Below, piece by piece: positions 51,109 to 59,796 of a stretch of 64,000 nt of DNA. The notes under the pieces were generated by a model. It ran no database searches and was not told the origin of the DNA. It worked only from the letters and a program-made list of their open reading frames with translations. Every line of letters starts with the position of its first letter. Positions within the stretch are counted from its first letter, which is position 1. This DNA comes from Alphaproteobacteria bacterium (GTDB lineage: Bacteria > Pseudomonadota > Alphaproteobacteria > CALKHQ01): positions 1 to 64,000 of the forward strand of contig JAWKYB010000002.1 in assembly GCA_041396705.1 (NCBI GenBank). Direction: 5' to 3'. The position numbers and the translations under genes were made by a program.

Positions 51109-53268
51109 ATGAACGCACCAGTGACCGGCAAGTGTCCCGTGATGCACGGGGGCAACACGTCCCTCGGCCGCAACGTCATGGCGTGGTGGCCGAACGCCCT
51201 CAACCTCGACATCCTGCACCAGCACGACACCAAGACCGATCCGCTCGGCCCCGGCTTCGACTATCGCGCGGAACTGAGGAAGCTCGACGTCGCCGCGCTG
51301 AAGCGCGACCTGCATGCGCTGATGACCGACAGCCAGGACTGGTGGCCGGCCGACTGGGGCAACTACGCCGGCCTGATGATCCGCATGGCCTGGCACGCCG
51401 CCGGCTCCTACCGCATCGCCGACGGCCGCGGCGGCGGCGGCACCGGCAACCAGCGCTTCGCGCCGCTGAACTCATGGCCCGACAATGTCAGCCTCGACAA
51501 GGCGCGCCGCCTGCTGTGGCCGATCAAGCGGAAGTACGGCAACGCGGTCAGCTGGGCCGACCTGATCATCCTCGCCGGCACCGTCGCCTACGAGGCGGCC
51601 GGGCTGAAGACCTTCGGCTTCGGCTTCGGCCGCCAGGACATCTGGCACCCCGAGACCGACACCTACTGGGGCTCGGAGAAGGAATGGCTGGCTCGCGGCC
51701 GCTATGACAGCGACGACGATCCGAGGTCGCTGGAGAACCCGCTGGCGGCGGTGCAGATGGGCCTGATCTACGTCAACCCCGAGGGCGTCGGCGGCAAGCC
51801 CGACCCGCAGAAGACTGCGCTGGAGATCCGCGAGACCTTCGCCCGCATGGCAATGAACGACGAGGAGACGGCGGCGCTCACTGCCGGCGGCCACACCATC
51901 GGCAAGTGCCACGGCAACGGCGACGCCAGCCTGCTCGGGCCCGACCCCGAGGCGGCGGACGTCGACGGCCAGGGTCTGGGCTGGCGCAACCCGACCGGCA
52001 AGGGCATGGGCCGCGACACCGTCACCAGCGGCATCGAGGGCGCCTGGACCACCCATCCGACGCGGTGGGACATGGGCTGGTTCGAGATGCTGTTCAACCA
52101 TGAATGGGCGCTGCAGAAGAGCCCGGCCGGCGCCTGGCAATGGCAGCCCGTCTCCATCGACGAGGCCGACATGCCGGCGGACGTCGAGGATCCGTCGCTC
52201 CGCCGCATGCCGATCATGACCGACGCCGACATGGCGATGAAGGTCGACCCGATCTACAACGCAATCTGCCGCAAATTCATGGCCGACCCGGCCTATTTCG
52301 CCGATACCTTCGCCCGTGCGTGGTTCAAGCTCACCCACCGCGACATGGGCCCGAAGGCGCGCTATTTCGGTCCCGACGTGCCGGCCGAGGACCTGATCTG
52401 GCAGGACCCGGTGCCCGCCGGCCGCACCGACTACGACGTCGATGCCGTCAAGGCGAAGATCGCCGCGACCGGCCTGTCCACCGGCGAGCTGGTCGCCACC
52501 GCCTGGGACAGCGCCCGCACCTTCCGCCGTTCCGACATGCGCGGCGGCGCCAACGGCGCACGCATCCGGCTGGCCCCGCAGAAGGACTGGGCGGGCAACG
52601 AGCCGGCGCGGCTGGCCCGGGTGCTGGCGGTGCTCGAGCCGATCGCGGCCGCGACCGGCGCCAGCGTCGCCGACGTCATCGTGCTGGCCGGCAATGTCGG
52701 CATCGAGCGCGCGGTCAAGGCCGCCGGCTTCGACATCGCGGTGCCGTTTGCGCCGGGCCGCGGCGACGCCACCGATGCGATGACCGACGCGGATTCCTTC
52801 GCGCCGCTGGAGCCGCTGGCCGACGGCTACCGCAACTGGCTGAAGCAGGACTACGCGGTCAGCGCCGAGGAGCTGATGCTCGACCGCACCCAGCTGATGG
52901 GCCTGACCGCGCCGGAGATGACCGTGCTGGTCGGCGGCATGCGCATGCTCGGCACCAACCACGGCGGCACCGGCCACGGCGTGTTCACCGACCGTGCGGG
53001 CGTGCTGACCAACGACTTCTTCGTCGCCCTCACCGACATGCGCTACGTATGGGCGCCGGCCGGGCCGAACCTCTACGAGCTGCGCGACCGCAAGACCGGC
53101 GCGGTCCGCTGGACCGCCACCCGGATGGACCTGGTGTTCGGCTCCAACTCGGTGCTCCGCGCCTATGCCGAGTTCTACGCCCAGGACGACAACCGCGAAC
53201 GCTTCGTCCGCGATTTCGTCAAGGCTTGGACCAAGGTCATGAACGCCGACCGCTTCGACCGCGACTGA
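51109..53268 (+). CDS. katG: KatG, bifunctional catalase-peroxidase
   Basis: A 719-residue heme enzyme that destroys hydrogen peroxide. Distal-side residues Arg92, Trp95 and His96 lie in IRMAWHAAGSYR; the proximal heme ligand His262 is in GGHTIGKCHG. The Trp-Tyr-Met crosslink unique to catalase-peroxidases can form from Trp95, Tyr221 (GLIYVNPEG) and Met247. The duplicated C-terminal domain is complete. AAGGAG sits before the ATG at 51109. No signal peptide, so cytoplasmic. Expression should be induced by OxyR. Confidence 0.97.
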   Translation: MNAPVTGKCPVMHGGNTSLGRNVMAWWPNALNLDILHQHDTKTDPLGPGFDYRAELRKLDVAALKRDLHALMTDSQDWWPADWGNYAGLMIRMAWHAAGSYRIADGRGGGGTGNQRFAPLNSWPDNVSLDKARRLLWPIKRKYGNAVSWADLIILAGTVAYEAAGLKTFGFGFGRQDIWHPETDTYWGSEKEWLARGRYDSDDDPRSLENPLAAVQMGLIYVNPEGVGGKPDPQKTALEIRETFARMAMNDEETAALTAGGHTIGKCHGNGDASLLGPDPEAADVDGQGLGWRNPTGKGMGRDTVTSGIEGAWTTHPTRWDMGWFEMLFNHEWALQKSPAGAWQWQPVSIDEADMPADVEDPSLRRMPIMTDADMAMKVDPIYNAICRKFMADPAYFADTFARAWFKLTHRDMGPKARYFGPDVPAEDLIWQDPVPAGRTDYDVDAVKAKIAATGLSTGELVATAWDSARTFRRSDMRGGANGARIRLAPQKDWAGNEPARLARVLAVLEPIAAATGASVADVIVLAGNVGIERAVKAAGFDIAVPFAPGRGDATDAMTDADSFAPLEPLADGYRNWLKQDYAVSAEELMLDRTQLMGLTAPEMTVLVGGMRMLGTNHGGTGHGVFTDRAGVLTNDFFVALTDMRYVWAPAGPNLYELRDRKTGAVRWTATRMDLVFGSNSVLRAYAEFYAQDDNRERFVRDFVKAWTKVMNADRFDRD

Positions 53269-53283
53269 CCGCGCAAGACGCGC

Positions 53284-53315
53284 CGGGGTCGGGCCGTTCT
53301 AACGGTCCGGCCCCG
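53284..53315 (+). terminator. Terminator hairpin after katG
   Basis: A 13-14 base-pair GC stem (CGGGGTCGGGCCGTT pairing with AACGGTCCGGCCCCG with a G-T/G-C mix) and a tiny loop around CTA, 16 bases past the katG stop, followed by TTCGTT. It can also end the convergent gene at 53330. Confidence 0.7.
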
Positions 53316-53329
53316 TTCGTTGCATCCGC

Positions 53330-53668
53330 TCAGTGCCGGCCCGGCTTCACTGCCGCCAGCACCGCCGCACGCAGGTCGCCGTCGACCGCCTTGTCGTTCA
53401 GGATCCGGGCCACCGCGGCATTGCCCGACCACTTGATCTTGGTGGCGTGCGCCGGGTCGTCGTTGTCGAACGACAGGGTCAGCGACCGGCCGTCGCCGGC
53501 CTCCGCCGGCCGGCGCAACGACCGGAACTCGAACGAGCCGGTGACCGGGCAGCTCGAGCCCGAGATCTTGACGGTGCCCTTGAACGTCTTGTCGCGCAGG
53601 TTGAGGTCGCCGTTGACGACGATGGTGCACCCGCCCGGTGTCGTGAGTGTGAAATTCTCCAGCTTCAT
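53330..53668 (-). CDS. Hypothetical protein
   Basis: A 112-residue beta-rich protein beginning MKLENFTLTTPGGCTIVVNGDLNLRDKTFKGTVKISGSSCPVTGSFEF, with a helical end. It has two cysteines and no signal peptide or membrane segment. It is convergent with katG. I do not recognise a family; good codon use and a clean frame support it being real. Confidence 0.6.
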   Translation of the reverse strand: MKLENFTLTTPGGCTIVVNGDLNLRDKTFKGTVKISGSSCPVTGSFEFRSLRRPAEAGDGRSLTLSFDNDDPAHATKIKWSGNAAVARILNDKAVDGDLRAAVLAAVKPGRH

Positions 53669-53749
53669 GGCGAGACGGTCCCCTGGGGTTGAAGAGCCTC
53701 GATCCGCAGTCGTCGATGCGCGCCCGACGCGGGGTGGCGCCTTTGCCGG

Positions 53750-54166
53750 CTACTGCGGCGCCGCGTCGATCACCTCCACCACGTCGCCGCCGTCGCACGC
53801 GGTCAGGGTCGCATGCCAGCGCGACGGGAAGGCGCGGTCGAGGAAGGTGATCTTCAGCCGCCCCCACGACTGGCTGTCGATGCCGTAGGCGTCGGTCAGC
53901 GGCTGGTCGCACGCCAGTGTGCCGCCGCCCTGGTCGGTCCAGGTGCCGGCATAGGTGCCGCGGTCGTCGTAGTTGCCGCCCAGCCCGTCAATCAGCAGCA
54001 GGCGGGGGCCCGCCTGCAGCACGGCGGTCGCGCCCAGGTCGTCCCTGTAGACCACCTCGCCGACGTTGCTGGTCCACACCTCGTCGGCCGCGGCCGGTCC
54101 GGCCAGGCCGGCGGCAAGCACGGCAGCCAACGGCCACGCACGCGGTCCGGCGCACGAAGCGATCAT
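53750..54166 (-). CDS. Hypothetical secreted protein
   Basis: A 138-residue protein with a signal peptide (WPLAAVLAAGLAGPAAADE) when started at ATG 54166. The mature part (EVWTSNVGEVVYRDDLGATAVLQAG... GTYAGTWTDQGGGTLACDQPLTDAYG...WGRLKITFLDRAFPSRWHATLTACDGG) is beta-rich with two cysteines. Probably periplasmic. No named family. Confidence 0.65.
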   Translation of the reverse strand: MIASCAGPRAWPLAAVLAAGLAGPAAADEVWTSNVGEVVYRDDLGATAVLQAGPRLLLIDGLGGNYDDRGTYAGTWTDQGGGTLACDQPLTDAYGIDSQSWGRLKITFLDRAFPSRWHATLTACDGGDVVEVIDAAPQ

Positions 54167-54379
54167 GCCTCTCACTCCCTCGAAGGCCCGCGCCCGTCGC
54201 CGGGTCCGTGCCCAATGCCGGACCGGGGCAACCGCGGGCGCGTCGACGATAGCACGGCACCTCGACACCGGTCGCGTGGCGCGTGCGGAAGGCGCCTGTC
54301 ACATCGGCCGGCGCTGTCCCGTCTTGTCGTCGGAAGCGGCCGCGCACACGCCGCCGCAACTGCAACCGGAGCCATCGCC

Positions 54380-54940
54380 ATGCGCAAATACCTCGCCCGC
54401 CGTGCCATCCGCGCCTTCGGCGCCCGCTACGGCTATGATGTCGCCTACATGCACCACATGCTCGAAACCGCCCCGGCCGCCTTCTTCCGCTTCGCCCAGG
54501 CCGCCCGGCTGGCCCGCCATCGCGACGCCGCGTCGCGCGACGCCGCCTTCGCCGCCAAGCTGGTCGGCGCGCTGGCCGAGGATTGCGGCCCCTGCGTCCA
54601 GCTCGTCGTCGACATGGCGCGCGAGGCCGGCATGGCGCCCGACCAGGTCCAGGCGGTGCTGACCCGCGACATCGCCCGGATGGGTATCGACACCGCCCTC
54701 GGTTTCCGCTTCGCCGACGCGGTCGCCCGGCGCGACCCCGCCGCCGACGCCGCCCGCGACGCGGTCCGCGCCCGCTGGGGCGAGGCCGGGGTGCTCGACC
54801 TCACCCTGTCGGTGCAGATCGGCCGCCTGTTCCCGATGGTGAAGATGGGCCTCGGCTATGCCCATTCCTGCCAGCGCGTCCGGGTCGACGACCGTCCGGT
54901 CGACGTGATCGGCGCCGCAGCGGTCCCGCAGGCGGCATGA
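54380..54940 (+). CDS. AhpD-like (carboxymuconolactone-decarboxylase-type) protein
   Basis: A 186-residue helical protein. The motif ALAEDCGPCVQLVVDMAREAGM (about 64-86) holds a C-x-x-C pair (CGPC) in an AhpD/CMD-like setting. Its stop overlaps the start of an ECF41-type sigma factor gene as ATGA. ECF41 sigma factors are typically paired with such COE proteins (carboxymuconolactone decarboxylase, oxidoreductase or epimerase), so this is the expected partner and likely regulatory target. Confidence 0.75.
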   Translation: MRKYLARRAIRAFGARYGYDVAYMHHMLETAPAAFFRFAQAARLARHRDAASRDAAFAAKLVGALAEDCGPCVQLVVDMAREAGMAPDQVQAVLTRDIARMGIDTALGFRFADAVARRDPAADAARDAVRARWGEAGVLDLTLSVQIGRLFPMVKMGLGYAHSCQRVRVDDRPVDVIGAAAVPQAA

Positions 54941-55842
54941 CCGCCGACGCCGCAGCCTTCGCCGCGCTGCGGCCGCGCCTGCACGGGCTGGCCTATCGCA
55001 TGCTCGGCAGCGCCAGCGACGCCGACGACGTGCTGCAGGACGCCTGGCTGCGACTCGGCCGCGCCGACCCGGCCGAGGTCCGCAGCCTCGAGGCCTACCT
55101 CGTCACCGTCGTCACCCGGCTCTGTCTCGACCACCTGCGCAGCGCGCGCGCCCGGCGCGAGACCTATGTCGGGCCGTGGCTGCCGGAGCCGCTGCTCGGG
55201 CCCGACCCGGCGGCGTCGCCCGAGGCCGCGCGGGCGCTGGCCGACGACCTCTCCTTCGCCCTGCTGCTGACGCTGCAGCGGCTCAGCGGGCCGGAGCGTG
55301 CCGCCTTCCTGCTGCACGACGTGTTCGACGCCTCCTTCGCCGAGATCGCCGCCGTGCTCGGCCGCAGCGAGGCGGCCTGCCGCCAGCTTGCCACCCGCGC
55401 CCGGCGGGCGGTGCGTGCCGCGCGCCCGGCCCCGCCGCCGCCGCCCGAGGCGCACCGCGCCCTGCTCGCCCGCTTCGTCGACGCCGTCGCCTCCGGCGAT
55501 ATCGCGCGGCTGCAGGCGCTGCTCGCCGCCGATGCCGTCGCCTATTCCGACGGCGGCGGCGTGCGCATCGCCGCGCTGCGGCCGATCCGCGGCGCCGCGC
55601 GCGTCGCCCGTTTCTTCCTCGGCCTCGCCCGCAAGGCCCGCCGCCGCGGCCAGGACGTCGCCTTCCGCCCGGTCACGCTCAACGGCGCGCCGGGCCTCGT
55701 CGCCTTTGTCGACGGCGCCCTCGACCAGACCTTCGCCATCGACGTCGCCGACGGCCGCATCGCCGCCGTCTACGTGGTCCGCAATCCCGACAAGCTGGCC
55801 GCCGTCACCGCCGGCCTCGCCCGCGCCGCCGCGCGGCCTTGA
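54937..55842 (+). CDS. ECF41-type RNA polymerase sigma factor
   Basis: A 301-residue ECF sigma factor. Sigma-2 covers about 1-75 (LAYRMLGSASDADDVLQDAWLRL), sigma-4 about 105-160 (LSGPERAAFLLHDVFDASFAEIAAVLGRSEAACRQL). The C-terminal SnoaL-like extension (about 168-301) carries the ECF41 marks DGGG (about 206-209) and NPDKL near the end, which regulate sigma activity in place of a separate anti-sigma factor. YVGPWLPEPLL between the two core regions is typical of the group. Overlaps the AhpD-like gene. Confidence 0.92.
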   Translation: MTADAAAFAALRPRLHGLAYRMLGSASDADDVLQDAWLRLGRADPAEVRSLEAYLVTVVTRLCLDHLRSARARRETYVGPWLPEPLLGPDPAASPEAARALADDLSFALLLTLQRLSGPERAAFLLHDVFDASFAEIAAVLGRSEAACRQLATRARRAVRAARPAPPPPPEAHRALLARFVDAVASGDIARLQALLAADAVAYSDGGGVRIAALRPIRGAARVARFFLGLARKARRRGQDVAFRPVTLNGAPGLVAFVDGALDQTFAIDVADGRIAAVYVVRNPDKLAAVTAGLARAAARP

Positions 55843-55912
55843 CCCCGGCCGCCGCGCCCCTAGGCTGGGCCGCCGCGGCAGTCCGCCGCCGGATCCTGGG
55901 GAGGGGAACGCG

Positions 55913-56824
55913 ATGCGCAAGATCGAACGGGTCGGCTATATCGGCGTCGGCCTGATGGGCCACGGCGCCGCCGCCAACATCCTGGCCAAGAGCGGCTGCC
56001 GGCTCACCGTGATGGGCCATCGCAACCGCGCCCCGGTCGACGACCTCGTCGCCCGCGGCGCCGCCGAGGCGAAGACGCCGGCCGAGGTCGCCCGCGCCAG
56101 CGACGCCGTCTTCCTCTGCGTGCCCTCGGCGGTGGAGGTCGAGGCCACCGTCTACGGCCCCGACGGCATCCTCGCCGGCTGCAGCGACGGCATGGTCCTG
56201 GTCGATTCCACCACCAGCGATCCGGTGATGACCCGCCGGGTCGGCGCCGATCTCGCCGCGCGCGGCTGCGCCATGGTCGACGCGGCACTCGGCCGCAGCC
56301 CGAAGGAGGCCGAGGCCGGCACGCTCAGCACCTATGTCGGCGGCGACCCGGCGGCCGTCGCCCATGTGCGCCCGCTGCTCGAATGCTATGCCGACACCAT
56401 CGTCGTCTGCGGGCCGCTCGGCGCCGGCACCACCGCCAAGCTGATCAACAACTGCATCTCCATCGGCACCTGCGCCATCGTCGCCGAGGCCTTCGCCACT
56501 GCCGCCAAGATGGGCGTCGACCTGGAACGGCAGTGCGAGGTGATCGAGGCCGGCGGCGCCAACGGCCGCATGTTCCAGGTGATGAAGCCCTGGCTGCTGC
56601 ACGGCGACGACAGCGCGCTGAAGGGCCCGCTGCGCATCGCCTGGAAGGACATGCGCACCTACAACGCCATGGCCGAGGCCGCCCCCGCCACTGCCGTGGT
56701 CGCCGCCGCGATCAGCCAGCTCTACCGCCTGGTCAACATGGCCGGCCACGGCGAACGCTTCATGCCGGTCCTCCCCGGCATCCTCGCCGAGATGGCCGGC
56801 GCCAAGATCGGCGACGGCATCTGA
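55913..56824 (+). CDS. Beta-hydroxyacid dehydrogenase (3-hydroxyisobutyrate dehydrogenase family)
   Basis: A 303-residue NAD(P)-dependent enzyme. GYIGVGLMGHGAAANILAKSG (about 8-28) binds the dinucleotide; VDSTTSDP with the substrate-binding Ser-Thr; GPLGAGTTAKLINN (about 169-182) contains the catalytic Lys178 with Asn182. GGGGAGGGG precedes the ATG at 55913. Substrate is not fixed (tartronate semialdehyde, hydroxyisobutyrate and others are possible). Confidence 0.88.
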   Translation: MRKIERVGYIGVGLMGHGAAANILAKSGCRLTVMGHRNRAPVDDLVARGAAEAKTPAEVARASDAVFLCVPSAVEVEATVYGPDGILAGCSDGMVLVDSTTSDPVMTRRVGADLAARGCAMVDAALGRSPKEAEAGTLSTYVGGDPAAVAHVRPLLECYADTIVVCGPLGAGTTAKLINNCISIGTCAIVAEAFATAAKMGVDLERQCEVIEAGGANGRMFQVMKPWLLHGDDSALKGPLRIAWKDMRTYNAMAEAAPATAVVAAAISQLYRLVNMAGHGERFMPVLPGILAEMAGAKIGDGI

Positions 56825-56844
56825 CTTCGCCGCCCACCCCACTC

Positions 56845-56930
56845 GCGTCATGCCCGGGCTCGACCCGGGCATCACCCGCTGCCCGCTCCGATCTCGAAAG
56901 ACGGCCGGGACAAGCCCGGCCATGACGCAA
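56845..56930. repeat. Inverted-repeat intergenic element
   Basis: CGCGTCATGCCCGGG at the left and, mirrored, CCCGGCCATGACGCAA at the right, about 85 bases overall, with an internal CCCGGGCTCGACCCGGGC palindrome. Elements like this are scattered between genes in alphaproteobacteria. It lies between two convergent genes and may act as a bidirectional terminator. Confidence 0.65.
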
Positions 56931-56972
56931 GGGCGAGCGACTGCCCAAGGACCGGCACCGCGGGCCGCCCGT

Positions 56973-58485
56973 TCAGGCCGCCTCGCCCGCGATCGTCTGC
57001 GCCGCCGCCTCGCCGAACAGATAGGCCGTCAGGTTCAGGTTGTGCATGATCGTGTCCGGGAAGGCGCTGGCGTCGGCCACCATCAGGCCGTCGATCCCGT
57101 GCACCTTCAGGTCCGGCCCGACCACGCTGGTCGCCGGGTCGCGGCCCATGCGGCAGGTGCCGCTCTGGTGATGGGCGGTGCCGATCGTCGCCGGCACATG
57201 GTCGCGGATGGCGCCGGCCGGCTCGATCCATCGGGCGTTGTGGCGGGCGAACGGCGCGCTGGCCAGCAGCGCCCGGTTCGCCTCCCAGGCGTCGGCGAAC
57301 TTGTCGACGTCGCCCGTGTCCGACAGCAGGCCCAGGTCGATGACCGGCGCCTGCGCCGGGTCGGTGCCGGCGATCTCCACCGTGCCGCGCGAGCCCTGCC
57401 GGCACAGATAGGTCCACAGCCCGCACACCCCCTCGTCCTCGTCGACCGGGAACGGGTGGGTCTGCCACCACGGCTCCGGCCCGTCCATCGCCGCGCCGCG
57501 CCAGTTGGCGGCGAAGAAGCGCCCGGTGGTGCCCGCCGCCCGCTCGATGCGGAACAGGAACGGCACGCCGGGATGGTCGGTCAGGTTGCGCCCCACCGGC
57601 AGGTCGGCCGCCACCGCGATGCCGTGGCGGGCCAGCAGCGCCGCCGGCCCGATGCCGGAGCGCTGCAGGATCGCCGGGCTCATGAACACGCCGGCCGCGA
57701 TCAGCACGGTCGCCGCACGTGCCAGCCCGCGCGAGCCGTCGGCGCCGGCCCAGTGCACGCCCACCGCCCGCCCGCGCTCGATCGCCACCCGGTCGGCCAG
57801 GCAGTTGGCGCGGATGGTCAGGTTGGGCCGGCCGCGCGCCGCGCGCAGATAGGTCACCAGCGTGCCCTGGCGCACCTCCTTCCAGCGGTTGTGCGGCATC
57901 GGGCCGAACACGCCGGCCGAGGCGTCGGGCGCGTTCAGGTCGGCCGCCTCGCGGATGCCGAGCGCGGCGCAGCCCTCGGCGAATACCCGGTTGACCGGCG
58001 CCCAGCTTTCCGGCCGGTAGCGCTGGATGGTGATCGGCCCGTCGCTGCCGTGATAGGGCGCGTCGGAAGTCCAGGTCGCGCTCGATCCGCATCAGATCCG
58101 GCAGCCGGCGCTCCCAGCCCCAGGCCGGCCCGGCCACGTCGGCGAAGCGGTCGAGGTCGAACGGTGCCGGCCGCGCGGCAATGGTCGAGTTGACCATCGA
58201 CGTGCCGCCGACCAGCCGGCCGCGCGGCAGCCACAGCCGGCGCCCGCCGCGCCGCCCGCCGATGTCGTTGTCGTAGAGGCGCCAGTCGAACTCCGGCACC
58301 GCCGGCACCCGCCAGTGGTTCTCGCCGCTGACCGCGAACAGCGGCAGCTGCTCGGCCTCGTCCGGGAAGTCCGGCCCCGCCTCGATCAGCAGCACCCGCC
58401 GCCCGGCATCCGCGCTCAGCCGCGCCGCCGCCACCCCGCCGGCCGAGCCGGCCCCGACGACGACGACATCGAATTCATCCGCCAT
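56973..58485 (-). pseudogene. GMC-family oxidoreductase (choline-dehydrogenase-like), one frameshift
   Basis: An FAD alcohol/choline-type oxidoreductase. ATG at 58485 gives MADEFDVVVVGAGSAGGVAAARLS, the FAD motif, then GRLVGGTSMVNSTIAARP. After RIERDLDF the frame breaks; the right continuation (DAPYHGSDGPITIQRYRPESW...) is in another frame, so an indel lies near 58070. From there to 56973 it is intact, including ILQRSGIGPA and the catalytic-His region AHHQSGTCRMG, ending DTIMHNLNLTAYLFGEAAAQTI. Restored length is about 504 residues, typical. Probably a sequence error, possibly real. Confidence 0.87.
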
Positions 58486-58714
58486 CCGCCCCTCCACCAT
58501 GCCGGGTCCCGCGATCGCCTTGCCGACGATGGGGTTTCGCGACCACGGCCCATGATGATGCACAGCCGGGCCGGTGGCCGGGCAAGCGGAATCGTCCGAG
58601 GCCAGCCGGGACCGCGGAAACGGCCGGGCCCCAACGCCGTTTGATCAAATCAGAATACCTGATACACAGGCGCGACGGCCATGCCGGCCGTCGTTCCGCC
58701 GCGCAAGGACTGCC

Positions 58715-59665
58715 ATGAGCCGCAACTTTCTGGTCATCGACCCCGAGGACAACCCGCAGGTGCTGAAGGGCCTGGCGTCGAGCGCCCGGGTCCGGATGCT
58801 GAAGATCCTGCACGACAACGGCGGCCTCAACGTCAACGAGATCGCCGAGCGGCTCGACCTGCCGCAGTCCACGGTCTCGTCGAACGTCCAGATCCTCGAG
58901 GATGCCGGCCTGGTCCGGACCGAGATCCGCAAGGCGCGCAAGGGCAACCAGAAGATCTGCTATTCGACCTTCGACGAGGTCCTCGTCGTCTTCAAGGACA
59001 ACGTCAAGGCGCTGAGCGCCAGCGCGATCGAGGTGGCGATGCCGCTCGGGCTCTACACCGGCTTCGAGGTGACCGCCCCCTGCGGCCTGTGCTCGCCCGA
59101 AGGCATCATCGGCCTGCTCGACGTGCCCGACACCTTCCTCGAGCCCGACCGCATGAAGGCGGCGCTGGTCTGGTTCACCCGCGGCTACGTCGAATACCAG
59201 TTCCCCAACAACGCGCGGAAGGTCAACGCCGCCATCGAGGCGATCGAGTTCGTGATGGAGCTGAGCTCGGAGGTGCCCGGCACCAATGCCAACTGGCCGT
59301 CCGACATCTCGCTCGCCGTCAACGGCGCCCCGGTCGGCACCTGGCTGTCGCCCGGCGATTTCGGCGACAAGCGCGGCGCCTACACCCCGGACTGGTGGAA
59401 GCTGAAAGGCTCGCAATACGGCAAGCTGAAGAGCTGGCGCATCGCCGCCGACGGCAGCTATGTCGACGGCGTCCGCATCTCCGACGTCGCGCTCGGCGAT
59501 CTCGACATCGACCGCCATCATTCCATCCGCATGCGCATCGGCGTGCGCGACGACGCCGCCCATCCCGGCGGCATCAACCTGTTCGGGCGCGGTTTCGGCA
59601 ACTACGACCAGGACATCCTGATGCGGCTGCACACCCGCCGCCGCCCGGCCGACCCGGCGAGCTGA
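58715..59665 (+). CDS. ArsR-type transcriptional regulator with large C-terminal domain
   Basis: A 316-residue regulator. The winged helix is LKGLASSARVRMLKILHDNGGLNVNEIAERLDLPQSTVSSNVQILEDAGLV (about 17-67). The rest (about 90-316) is a sensor domain containing APCGLCSPEGIIG and a beta-sandwich-like end. Such regulators are found next to sugar-use genes in alphaproteobacteria. It lies 131 bases before the GH51 arabinofuranosidase gene, the likely target. AT-rich dyads before both genes (TTTGATCAAAT near 58641; GATATTCGATAT near 59747) are operator candidates. Confidence 0.8.
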   Translation: MSRNFLVIDPEDNPQVLKGLASSARVRMLKILHDNGGLNVNEIAERLDLPQSTVSSNVQILEDAGLVRTEIRKARKGNQKICYSTFDEVLVVFKDNVKALSASAIEVAMPLGLYTGFEVTAPCGLCSPEGIIGLLDVPDTFLEPDRMKAALVWFTRGYVEYQFPNNARKVNAAIEAIEFVMELSSEVPGTNANWPSDISLAVNGAPVGTWLSPGDFGDKRGAYTPDWWKLKGSQYGKLKSWRIAADGSYVDGVRISDVALGDLDIDRHHSIRMRIGVRDDAAHPGGINLFGRGFGNYDQDILMRLHTRRRPADPAS

Positions 59666-59796
59666 GCGCATCGACGCCCTGCGCGGCGCCTCCGGAGGCG
59701 AGTTGTGCCTTGACGGCCCGCCCCCTGTTCCGGTCCAATGAACCGTGATATTCGATATAAATCAAAAAACCGGGAAAGTTGACGGGGAGGCTGACC

